Shown: piece by piece, positions 1-10,066 of the stretch
Layout of the letters: each line of letters begins with the position of its first letter
Position numbering within the stretch: position 1 is the stretch's first letter
From: Coriobacteriales bacterium
GTDB lineage: Bacteria > Actinomycetota > Coriobacteriia > Coriobacteriales > UBA8131
Direction: 5' to 3'
Assembly: GCA_031274985.1 (NCBI GenBank)
Contig: JAISPK010000151.1
Span: 1 to 11,535 of the forward strand
Length of the DNA: 11,535 bases
Notes under the pieces: generated by a model
Seen by the model: the letters and a program-made list of their open reading frames with translations, nothing else
What the model was told of the DNA's origin: nothing
Databases searched by the model: none
Made by a program: the position numbers and the translations under genes

Positions 1-186
1 AGCAGGAAATTTGTGTGTCTTTACAAGAAAAACAGCCCGATTTGTGTCTTTTTACGATGTTACCGAGATGTTGCTGAAAAATTTTAGCAAAAATCAAAAA
101 TCAAGTCTTGAATTTAATCAGTTTCGTAGTAACATTTGAGGGTACGACTTTTTACGGCTCTCTGACACAATAAAGGAGGAACCACC
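1..186 (+). other. AT-rich leader upstream of rpoB, no gene
   Basis: This stretch is clearly richer in A and T than the genes and holds no credible ORF. Gene order in most bacteria would place rplL just upstream, but no part of it is visible. CTTTTTACG occurs exactly twice (48-56 and 148-156), with a related CTTTACA at 19-25. An imperfect hairpin (TTGCT/AGCAA arms, 71-90) lacks a following T-run, so it is not a convincing terminator. TTTAAT at 113-118 resembles a -10 hexamer but has no good -35 at normal distance. I cannot assign a promoter with confidence; the region may be a transcribed leader between rplL and rpoB. Confidence 0.5.
172..180 (+). promoter_or_regulatory. Shine-Dalgarno deciding the TTG start of rpoB
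   Basis: AAAGGAGGA sits six bases before TTG at 187. It is a near-perfect match to the 16S anti-Shine-Dalgarno, and no ATG or GTG competes at suitable spacing, so the non-standard TTG start is well supported. Confidence 0.85.
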
Positions 187-3873
<3,687 letters not shown>

Positions 3874-3875
3874 CC

Positions 3876-6800
3876 ATGTCCGAATTTGACGTACAGAACT
3901 TTGAACAGTTTAAGATAGGACTTGCCTCCGCCGAGAAGATCCGTTCCTGGAGTCGCGGAGAGGTTAAAAAACCTGAGACCATTAACTACCGCACACTCAA
4001 GCCAGAAAAGGACGGCCTCTTTTGCGAGAAGATCTTCGGTCCCACCAAAGACTGGGAGTGCAACTGCGGTAAGTACAAGCGCATCCGTTTTAAGGGCATC
4101 GTCTGTGAGCGCTGCGGCGTGGAAGTCACCCGTGCCAAAGTGCGCCGTGAGCGCATGGGGCACATCGAGCTGGCGGCACTCGTCAGCCACATCTGGTATT
4201 TCAAGGGCTCACCGTCACGCCTGGGTTACCTCCTGGACGTACCCCTCAAAGATCTGGAGAAGGTGCTCTACTTTGCTTCTTCTATCATCACCTATGTTGA
4301 CGACGAGGCACGCAGTGCCGATGCGCATGAACTGGCCGACGAGCTGGCAGCCGACTTGGAAGAGCTGGATGCCGAGCTGGATCGCGCCATAGAGGGAGTC
4401 AAGAGACTCGGAGCAGCTCCGGTAGGTGACGATGAGTTTGCCGCGTCCGAGGCTGAAGACGAGCGTCTCAGCTCTGATGAGATTGCCGAGGAGATTGCCG
4501 ACCTGCACGAGGAGTTTGCCGAGCGCAAGCAGTTGCGTACGGATGCCCATGACGTCTTCATGCGTATCAGTGCGCGCGACCTCATTGACGACGAGACCCT
4601 CTATCGCGAGCTGCGTCTGAATTACTCCACCTATTTTCGTGGCGGCATGGGCGCTGAGTACGTCCGCGACCTGCTCGTCAACCTCGATCTTGAAGCAACC
4701 GCTGAAGAGCTGCGTGAGACTATCGCCAACGGCAAGGGTCAGCGCCGCGCAAAAGCCATCAAGCGCCTCAAGGTCGTCGACGCCTTCTTGAAGAGCGACA
4801 ACAAACCACAGGATATGATCCTTGACGTTATTCCGGTGATTCCGCCCGATCTGCGCCCCATGGTGCAGTTGGACGGCGGCCGTTTTGCCACCCGTGACCT
4901 CAACGATCTGTATCGTCGAGTGATCAACCGCAACAATCGCCTCAAGCGCCTGCTTGACCAGGGCGCGCCGGAGATCATCGTCAACAACGAAAAGCGCATG
5001 CTTCAGGAGGCAGTGGACTCACTGTTTGATAACGGACGTCGCGGCCGTGCCGTAACCGGCCCGGGCAACCGCCCCCTCAAGTCCATCAGCGATATGCTCA
5101 AGGGCAAGCAGGGTCGATTCCGCCAGAACCTTTTGGGCAAGCGCGTGGACTACTCCGGCCGTTCGGTTATCGTGGTAGGCCCGCAGCTCAAGCTCCATCA
5201 GTGCGGTCTGCCCAAGCAGATGGCGCTCGAACTCTTCAAGCCCTTTGTGGTTAAGCGCATGGTTGAGCTTGATCCCAACAAAAACCCCAAGGCCGCCAAG
5301 AGAGTCATAGACCGCGGCGTCTCCAGCCAGGTTTGGGATATCCTCGAAGAGGTCATCAAAGAACATCCGGTGCTGCTTAACCGCGCACCTACCCTTCACC
5401 GCCTGGGCATTCAGGCCTTTGAGCCGGTGCTGGTTGAAGGTAAGGCAATCCGCCTGCATCCGCTCGTCTGCACCGCCTTTAACGCCGACTTCGACGGCGA
5501 CCAAATGGCGGTACACGTGCCGCTGTCTTCCGAAGCGCAGGCTGAGGCCCGCGTGCTGATGCTCTCGGCCAACAACATCAAGAGCCCTGCGCACGGACGT
5601 CCTCTGTCCGTACCGACCCAGGACATGATCATCGGACTCTTCTATCTCACTGCTGCCCGCGATGGCTTCAGGGGAGAAGGTAAGGCATTCATGAGCTTTA
5701 AGGATGCTCTTAACGCCTATGACGCTGAGCGTGACCACATCCTGAGCCCCGACGTTGATCTTCAGGCCAAGATTCAGGTGCGCCTCAAGAGAGATACCGA
5801 GGTGCGCGAATGGCGTTGGGTTGACAAGCGTACCGGCCTGCCGGTTGAGCCCGAGCGCTCCCAGGTGGTTTTGGCCGAGCCCGCAGGCCTCAAGGGCTAT
5901 AGCGATGACCCCAAAAAGTCAAAGATCGAAAAGCGCCTGGTTACCCTGCACTTTAAGGCGGGGGAGCGTATCTCCACCACCATCGGTCGCATCACCTTTA
6001 ATACCGTGCTGCCCGACGATTACCCCTATATCAATCATGAGATGAACAAAAAAGGCATCTCTACGCTGGTTGAGGAGTGCTGCAACAAGTACTCGGTGGC
6101 GCAGATGACCCAGATCCTGGACGGCCTCAAGGCCGCAGGCTTCCACTATGCCACCCGCGCAGGAGTTACCGTGAGCGTGTATGACGCCGTTGTGCCTCCC
6201 GAGAAGCAGGCGATCCTCGCTGCGGCCGACGACAAGGTCGCTGCCATTGACGAGGCTTATGAAGACGGTCTGGTAACCGCCAATGAGCGCCATGAGCAGG
6301 TCGTAGACGTATGGAACAAAGCTAACGACGAGGTCGGCGACGCCATGGCGGCCAACTTTGAGCGCTTTAACCCCATCTACATGATGGCCTTCTCCGGTGC
6401 CCGTGGTGATATCAAGCAGATCCGCCAGCTGGCCGGCATGCGTGGCTTGATGAGTGATCCTAAGGGTGAGATCATCGACCGTCCCATTAAGGCAAACTTC
6501 CGCGAGGGCCTCTCGGTACTCGAATACTTCATCTCAACCCACGGAGCCCGTAAGGGTCTGGCCGATACAGCGCTGCGTACTGCAGACTCCGGTTATCTTA
6601 CCAGGCGTCTCGTAGACGTTGCCCAGGATGTTATCATCTCGCAGGATGACTGCGGCACCGATGTGGGCGTGGACTACCGACTCACCACCAAGCAGGGCGA
6701 CCCCGACATCAATCTCATTGGTCGTCTGGTGCTCAACCCTGCGGTTAATCCCGAGACCGGCGAGATTATCATCGATGCTGATGAATACATCTCGTCCCTC

Positions 6801-8417
6801 GCAGAGATCCAGGAACTCATCGATGCCGGGCTCACCGAAATCAAGGTGCGCACCATCATGACCTGTCATTCTGAGCGCGGCGTCTGCCAGAAGTGCTACG
6901 GATGGGACCTTGCTTCGGGCGCTCCGGTTAACATCGGTACTGCGGTGGGCATCATTGCCGCCCAGTCTATCGGCGAGCCGGGCACGCAGCTTACCATGCG
7001 TACCTTCCACACCGGCGGTGTTGCCGGTGAGGATATCACCCACGGTCTTCCGCGTGTTACCGAGCTTTTTGAGGCTCGACGCCCCAAGGGCGAGGCAGTG
7101 CTCGGCGAGATTTCCGGTGTTCTCTCGGTGGTCAAGGACAGGATCCAGCAAACGCTGACCATTACCAACCAGGAAGGTGAAATCAGGGAGTATCCCATCA
7201 GCACCCGTGCCCAGCTCATGGCCGGCGTTGAGGACGGCTCTCATGTCACCATGGGTCAGCAGCTCACCAAGGGTTCTATTAACCCGCATGACCTGCTGCG
7301 CCTCACGGATGCCAGCGAAACGCTGCGCTACATCGTTTCCCAGGTACAGGGCGTGTACATCAATCAGGGCGTAAGCATCAACGATAAGCACATCGAGGTC
7401 ATTGCGCGCCAGATGTTGCGCAAGGTTGTCGTGTTAACGCCGGGTACCTCCAACTACCTGCCGGGCAAACAGGTGGATGCCTATGAGTTTGAGCGGGTAA
7501 GCGAGAGTATCGCCCTTGAGGGAGGCGAGGCCCCCACCGGGCAGCAGCTCCTCCTGGGTATCACCAAGGCTTCGCTTGCTACGGATTCGTTCCTCTCGGC
7601 AGCGTCGTTCCAGGAGACCACCAAGGTGCTCACCGACGCTGCAATCGAAGGGCGCTCGGACGATTTGGTCGGCCTCAAAGAAAACGTCATCATCGGTAAG
7701 CCCATTCCGGCCGGTACCGGCCTCAAGGCTTATCGCGAGATTGATCTCACCTACATGGGCAAACCGGTACATGCCGCCCGGGGCAAGCAGGACATCCTGC
7801 CTGACTGGGCACCGGAAGAGCTCAGGGAGCTGGAGAAGCTCCTGCCGCAGCCGCAGGATTGGAACTTCGATTCCGAGGACTACCATAATATGCCAATTGA
7901 ATTAGCAAATTATCTCGGTAGTATCGGTCTCGGCAAGAAGCTGCCGCCTATTCCGCTGGAGACCGCAAAGCTCTATCTGTTTGACGACCTGGGTGTTTCG
8001 CAGCGTTGGGCAAACAAGTTCAGCGAGGCGGGCATCGAGATGGTCGGCGACCTCATTGGCAAGACCGAAGAAGAGCTCCTGCGCATTGAGGGCATTGGCT
8101 CAAAGGCAATCGAAGAACTCAAGACCGGTCTTGAAGAGCGTGACCTGATGCACCTTATTGAGCCGCAGGTTGATGACGACGATGAGGCTGATGTCTCGCA
8201 TCTGCTTGATGTGGTGTTTTCACCGGACAGTTCAGACCTGCTCATGGGAGGCGAGGTGCCCCTTTCCTATAGCGCCGACCCCTTTGAGGAAGAGTCAGAC
8301 AAGGTGATCATCCACGGCAATGCCAACGACCCCGCGGAGTTGGATGAATTGCTGGGCAAGATCAAGGATTTTGGTCCCACCGACCTGTCAGAGGAGTTTC
8401 TCCTCGGCGACGAGTAA
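3876..8417 (+). CDS. rpoC: DNA-directed RNA polymerase subunit beta-prime with long C-terminal extension
   Basis: Largest catalytic subunit of RNA polymerase, 1513 residues. The N-terminal zinc site is C62, C64, C77 and C80. Residues 140-230 are a charged, probably coiled-coil clamp insertion of the actinobacterial kind. The catalytic loop NADFDGDQ puts the magnesium-binding aspartates at D538, D540 and D542. The second zinc site is C926, C997, C1004 and C1007 (C-x6-C-x2-C in its last part). The trigger loop has M1041, R1042 and H1045. The standard core ends near residue 1290 (PAGTGLKAYREI). About 220 extra residues follow: a linker to about 1365, an alpha-CTD-like helix-hairpin-helix domain (1366-1424), and an acidic tail ending EEFLLGDE. 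Mycobacterium RpoC is about 1316 residues, so this is unusually long. It is the last gene of the rpoBC transcript, followed at once by a strong terminator. Confidence 0.99.
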   Translation: MSEFDVQNFEQFKIGLASAEKIRSWSRGEVKKPETINYRTLKPEKDGLFCEKIFGPTKDWECNCGKYKRIRFKGIVCERCGVEVTRAKVRRERMGHIELAALVSHIWYFKGSPSRLGYLLDVPLKDLEKVLYFASSIITYVDDEARSADAHELADELAADLEELDAELDRAIEGVKRLGAAPVGDDEFAASEAEDERLSSDEIAEEIADLHEEFAERKQLRTDAHDVFMRISARDLIDDETLYRELRLNYSTYFRGGMGAEYVRDLLVNLDLEATAEELRETIANGKGQRRAKAIKRLKVVDAFLKSDNKPQDMILDVIPVIPPDLRPMVQLDGGRFATRDLNDLYRRVINRNNRLKRLLDQGAPEIIVNNEKRMLQEAVDSLFDNGRRGRAVTGPGNRPLKSISDMLKGKQGRFRQNLLGKRVDYSGRSVIVVGPQLKLHQCGLPKQMALELFKPFVVKRMVELDPNKNPKAAKRVIDRGVSSQVWDILEEVIKEHPVLLNRAPTLHRLGIQAFEPVLVEGKAIRLHPLVCTAFNADFDGDQMAVHVPLSSEAQAEARVLMLSANNIKSPAHGRPLSVPTQDMIIGLFYLTAARDGFRGEGKAFMSFKDALNAYDAERDHILSPDVDLQAKIQVRLKRDTEVREWRWVDKRTGLPVEPERSQVVLAEPAGLKGYSDDPKKSKIEKRLVTLHFKAGERISTTIGRITFNTVLPDDYPYINHEMNKKGISTLVEECCNKYSVAQMTQILDGLKAAGFHYATRAGVTVSVYDAVVPPEKQAILAAADDKVAAIDEAYEDGLVTANERHEQVVDVWNKANDEVGDAMAANFERFNPIYMMAFSGARGDIKQIRQLAGMRGLMSDPKGEIIDRPIKANFREGLSVLEYFISTHGARKGLADTALRTADSGYLTRRLVDVAQDVIISQDDCGTDVGVDYRLTTKQGDPDINLIGRLVLNPAVNPETGEIIIDADEYISSLAEIQELIDAGLTEIKVRTIMTCHSERGVCQKCYGWDLASGAPVNIGTAVGIIAAQSIGEPGTQLTMRTFHTGGVAGEDITHGLPRVTELFEARRPKGEAVLGEISGVLSVVKDRIQQTLTITNQEGEIREYPISTRAQLMAGVEDGSHVTMGQQLTKGSINPHDLLRLTDASETLRYIVSQVQGVYINQGVSINDKHIEVIARQMLRKVVVLTPGTSNYLPGKQVDAYEFERVSESIALEGGEAPTGQQLLLGITKASLATDSFLSAASFQETTKVLTDAAIEGRSDDLVGLKENVIIGKPIPAGTGLKAYREIDLTYMGKPVHAARGKQDILPDWAPEELRELEKLLPQPQDWNFDSEDYHNMPIELANYLGSIGLGKKLPPIPLETAKLYLFDDLGVSQRWANKFSEAGIEMVGDLIGKTEEELLRIEGIGSKAIEELKTGLEERDLMHLIEPQVDDDDEADVSHLLDVVFSPDSSDLLMGGEVPLSYSADPFEEESDKVIIHGNANDPAELDELLGKIKDFGPTDLSEEFLLGDE
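7971..8147 (+). other. Region of rpoC encoding an RpoA C-terminal-domain-like module
   Basis: Residues 1366-1424 of beta-prime align without gaps to the E. coli alpha-subunit C-terminal domain over 54 positions; I count 21 identities against the E. coli sequence from memory. Alpha residues that contact UP-element DNA have counterparts: R265 is R1377, N268 is N1380, G296 is G1408, K298 is K1410 and E302 is E1414. C269 is Lys and S299 is Ala here. D258 and D259, which face sigma in alpha, match D1370 and D1371, but E261 is Gly. The fold should be paired helix-hairpin-helix. DNA binding is inferred, not shown. Confidence 0.8.
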
Positions 8418-8424
8418 CGCTTTG

Positions 8425-8465
8425 CAGGGCAGTCCCCGGTTTTCGGGGACTGCCCTGTTTTTATT
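8425..8465 (+). terminator. Intrinsic terminator of rpoBC
   Basis: A perfect 14-bp stem (8425-8438 with 8444-8457) and a five-base loop GTTTT are followed by five T and then ATT. The hairpin begins seven bases after the rpoC stop codon. This is a textbook Rho-independent terminator and separates rpoBC from the next gene. Confidence 0.96.
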
Positions 8466-8493
8466 CCTCCTGTTTTCAGATGTTTTCAATATC

Positions 8494-8539
8494 GCTAATT
8501 TATATTGCAATTTAGCGCTAAACTGGTATAGTACTTAGC
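8494..8539 (+). promoter_or_regulatory. Two tandem 23-bp operator-like boxes over the Rrf2-gene promoter
   Basis: Two boxes of the form GCTAA-N13-TTAGC abut exactly, at 8494-8516 and 8517-8539. The first covers the -35 hexamer and the second the -10. Their junction forms the perfect 12-bp palindrome TTTAGCGCTAAA (8511-8522). Known operators of Rrf2 regulators such as NsrR are 23-bp inverted repeats of similar build, so binding by the product of the downstream gene, repressing its own promoter, is the natural reading. The half-site sequence itself is not one I recognise. Confidence 0.6.
8505..8532 (+). promoter_or_regulatory. Promoter of the Rrf2-family gene
   Basis: TTGCAA (8505-8510) and TATAGT (8527-8532) are separated by 16 bases, and the -10 is preceded by TGG, an extended -10 element. 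Transcription would start near 8539-8541, giving a 5' leader of about 60 bases before the ATG at 8601. Its place just after the rpoBC terminator fits an independent transcript. Confidence 0.7.
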
Positions 8540-8600
8540 ACTATTCGATTAGAAGCCGGGTTTTCCGGAACATTGATTCGCTCTTAGAGGAGTACTCTGT

Positions 8601-9002
8601 ATGAAGATAACGCGTCGGACCGATTATGCGATCCACCTGATTGCCGATCTTTCCGATAACCCCGATCAGCCCTTAGGTTTGCGCACGTTAGCTGCGCGCC
8701 ATGGCGTGACGTATGCCTTTGCCCGTACGGTGCAGCAAGGTTTGCTCAAGGCGGGAATCGTTCAGACGGCTCGGGGCATCAACGGAGGAATCAAGCTGGC
8801 ACGCCCTCTGAAAGAGATCACGCTCCTTGAGGTGTTCGAGGCAGCACAAGATCCCCTCGAAAAGGCTTTTTCTACCAAGAACTCCCCGTGGTGCAGCTGC
8901 AAAGAGCAGTGTGTGTCAAACGATGCCTGGCTCTCTACCCGAGAGGTGATGAGCAAACATCTGTCGGGCATTTATCTTCACAGCATCATCAAAGCCAAAT
9001 AG
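8601..9002 (+). CDS. Rrf2-family transcriptional regulator, probable Fe-S sensor
   Basis: A 133-residue winged helix-turn-helix regulator of the Rrf2 family (IscR, NsrR, RsrR and CymR relatives). AGAGGAG at 8586-8592 lies eight bases before the ATG. The N-terminal MKITRRTDYAIHLI and the wing ARGINGGIKLARPLKEIT (residues 57-74) are family hallmarks. C98, C100 and C104 lie where the family binds an iron-sulfur cluster, and C104 plus W110 align with the last cluster cysteine and the following Trp of IscR. The spacing C-x-C-x3-C is tighter than the C-x5-C-x5-C of IscR, so cluster type and signal (iron-sulfur status, nitric oxide, redox) cannot be told. The tandem boxes over its promoter indicate autoregulation. 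No obvious target operon adjoins it, so other targets may lie elsewhere. The family is certain; the specific role is unknown. Confidence 0.93.
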   Translation: MKITRRTDYAIHLIADLSDNPDQPLGLRTLAARHGVTYAFARTVQQGLLKAGIVQTARGINGGIKLARPLKEITLLEVFEAAQDPLEKAFSTKNSPWCSCKEQCVSNDAWLSTREVMSKHLSGIYLHSIIKAK

Positions 9003-9056
9003 TTTACGAAACCAGCAGCCCTCTCCCTGTCGTTCCCGCAGCCCTCTGTCGTTCCC

Positions 9057-9074
9057 GCACCCCTCTCTCTGTCG
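9057..9074 (+). repeat. Left outer inverted repeat of the island
   Basis: GCACCCCTCTCTCTGTCG matches in reverse complement the sequence at 9385-9400, apart from two missing bases there. The pair may mark the ends of a mobile or amplified unit, although two further heads lie outside on the left. Confidence 0.5.
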
Positions 9075-9089
9075 TTCCCGCAGCTACCC

Positions 9090-9193
9090 CTGTCGTTCCC
9101 GCGAAGGCGGGAACCCATACCCTGTCGCCCCCGCGACCCCTCTGTCATTCCCGCGAAGGCGGGAACCCATACCCTGTCGCCCCCGCGACCCCT
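9090..9193 (+). repeat. 52-bp tandem duplication within the repeat island
   Basis: Copies at 9090-9141 and 9142-9193 are almost identical. Each contains one long palindromic unit and one short GCGACCCCT-tailed unit. It looks like a recent tandem duplication and accounts for much of the asymmetry between the left and right halves of the island. Confidence 0.85.
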
Positions 9194-9390
9194 CTGTCAT
9201 TCGCGACCCCTCGGTCATTCCCGCAGCTACCCCTGTCGTTCCCGCGAAGGCGGGAACCCAGTACAAAAACAAAGTGACTTTGTGGATTCCCGCCTTCGCG
9301 GGAATGACAGGGGTAGCTGCGGGAATGACAGGGGTAGCTGCGGGAATGACAGAGGGGTCGCGAATGACAGAGGGGTCGCGGGAGCGACAG
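9174..9390. repeat. Giant imperfect inverted repeat
   Basis: Left arm 9174-9259 (86 bases) pairs with right arm 9284-9390 (107 bases). By my reading they differ by about four mismatches and one extra 21-base unit in the right arm. The loop is 24 bases and itself contains a small hairpin (ACAAAG-TGA-CTTTGT, 9269-9283). If transcribed from the upstream gene it would form a very long double-stranded RNA stem, able to act as an end or stabiliser of the transcript; as DNA it could extrude a cruciform. Confidence 0.85.
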
Positions 9391-9400
9391 AGAGAGGTGC
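9385..9400 (-). repeat. Right outer inverted repeat of the island
   Basis: CGACAGAGAGAGGTGC is the inverted partner of 9057-9074. Sequence to its right (9401-9529) has no repeat units, so this is a sharp right boundary of the island. Confidence 0.5.
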
Positions 9401-9482
9401 TCCTTTGCGGTTACTTTGATCCAACCTTTATCCAGGCAAACGGCACCGGTGAATAATGAATTATGAATTCCTAATTGTTAAG

Positions 9483-9491
9483 TGGTATCAT
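9483..9491 (+). promoter_or_regulatory. Possible extended -10 promoter for the acidic-protein gene
   Basis: TGG followed by TATCAT gives an extended -10 like that of the Rrf2 gene (TGG TATAGT). The best -35 candidate, TTATGA at 9461-9466, is weak and 19 bases away. Transcription would start near 9498, about 30 bases before the ATG. The surrounding stretch 9401-9529 is AT-rich in its second half and holds no gene. Confidence 0.35.
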
Positions 9492-9529
9492 GCTTGAACC
9501 ATGAGGTTTGCTCAGCGAAAGGAAATACG

Positions 9530-10066
9530 ATGACTGATGATACAACCGCCGAGGCCGTAGCGCTCGACGAAAACGACAACCTGGACCGGGTTTTACTCTA
9601 CGCGCTGGATGAAGCGGCAGAAAAACTCACTCAAAACGGCGAGCTCGAGCCGTTCACCGTTGTTTTGCAGGACGAGAATCTTTTTGTTGAGACCCATCCC
9701 GGCGAGAATGCGGAGGAGTGCTTTGACTCCGCCGTAAAAACCGTGAGGCTGATTGCCCATGTTATGGATGCTTATGTGTTTGCCTATGATGGCTTCATCC
9801 AAACCGACTCCGGAAGACGCGATGCCATCATTGCCGAGCGCGGCACACCGAACGATGACCTGGCAAGGGCCTTTGCGCTCCTCTACACGCTCGATGAACA
9901 AGGCGATGGCTCGCTTACCTTTGAAGAGGGTATTTACGACCTGGGTCTCGCTACCTCGCTTTTGAGCGATGCAGACGAGGACGATGACGAATTTGTGCAA
10001 CTTGACGAGCTTGAAGAGCTCGATGACAGCGAAGAACTCTACCAGCTCGACGAACTCGAAGATTGA
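9530..10066 (+). CDS. Acidic protein of unknown function
   Basis: 178 residues from the ATG at 9530, which has AAAGGA at 9518-9523 with a six-base gap; an upstream in-frame GTG at 9482 lacks such a site and falls in the likely promoter. I do not recognise a family. Residues 18-145 look like a compact folded domain with alternating helices and strands and no signal peptide or membrane segment, so it is probably cytosolic. Residues 122-133 (DEQGDGSLTFEE) resemble an EF-hand loop with D1, D5, G6 and E12, but position 3 is Gln, so metal binding is doubtful. Residues 147-178 form an acidic, probably disordered tail with QLDELE twice. Its stop overlaps the TTG start proposed for the exonuclease-helicase gene, which suggests coupled translation and a shared process. 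Confidence 0.85.
   Translation: MTDDTTAEAVALDENDNLDRVLLYALDEAAEKLTQNGELEPFTVVLQDENLFVETHPGENAEECFDSAVKTVRLIAHVMDAYVFAYDGFIQTDSGRRDAIIAERGTPNDDLARAFALLYTLDEQGDGSLTFEEGIYDLGLATSLLSDADEDDDEFVQLDELEELDDSEELYQLDELED

Larger units (their letters stand above)
9027..9400. repeat. Mosaic palindromic repeat island (REP/dRS3-like)
   Basis: Fifteen copies of a head close to CTGTCRTTCCCGC are packed here, ten pointing forward (GTC at 9029, 9048, 9071, 9092, 9124, 9144, 9176, 9196, 9214 and 9235) and five reverse (GAC ending at 9308, 9329, 9350, 9368 and 9388). Each head is followed by one of a few tails: AGCTACCC, GACCCCT, AGCCCT, or GAAGGCGGGAACCCA. The last makes the 18-bp imperfect palindrome TTCCCGCGAAGGCGGGAA at 9096, 9148 and 9239, with its complement at 9287. 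The same palindrome type is known from intergenic repeats in many bacteria, for example Neisseria dRS3 (ATTCCC-N8-GGGAAT). No gene fits here; ORFs across it read as the low-complexity peptides typical of such repeats. Confidence 0.9.

Noticed and set aside
71..90. Hairpin in the rpoB leader as a terminator
   Set aside because: The stem is AT-rich and imperfect, and it is followed by A-rich sequence on the plus strand, with no T-run on either strand.
6534..7391. 285-codon minus-strand open frame inside rpoC
   Set aside because: It is antisense to the conserved zinc site and trigger loop of rpoC; a coding shadow.
8888..9277. Plus-strand open frame running from the end of the Rrf2 gene into the repeats
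   Set aside because: It starts inside the Rrf2 gene in another frame and its translation is repeat-derived peptide such as SFPRRREPS, a common artefact of REP-like repeats.
9027..9400. CRISPR array
   Set aside because: Units vary in length and orientation, are internally palindromic, and there are no uniform unique spacers or cas genes.
9084..9456. Further short open frames on both strands across the repeat island
   Set aside because: They translate the palindromic units (for example PAFAGMTGVAAGMT) and have no ribosome-binding sites.
9482..9529. N-terminal extension of the acidic protein to GTG at 9482
   Set aside because: The ATG at 9530 has a proper Shine-Dalgarno, and 9482 falls within the probable -10 element.
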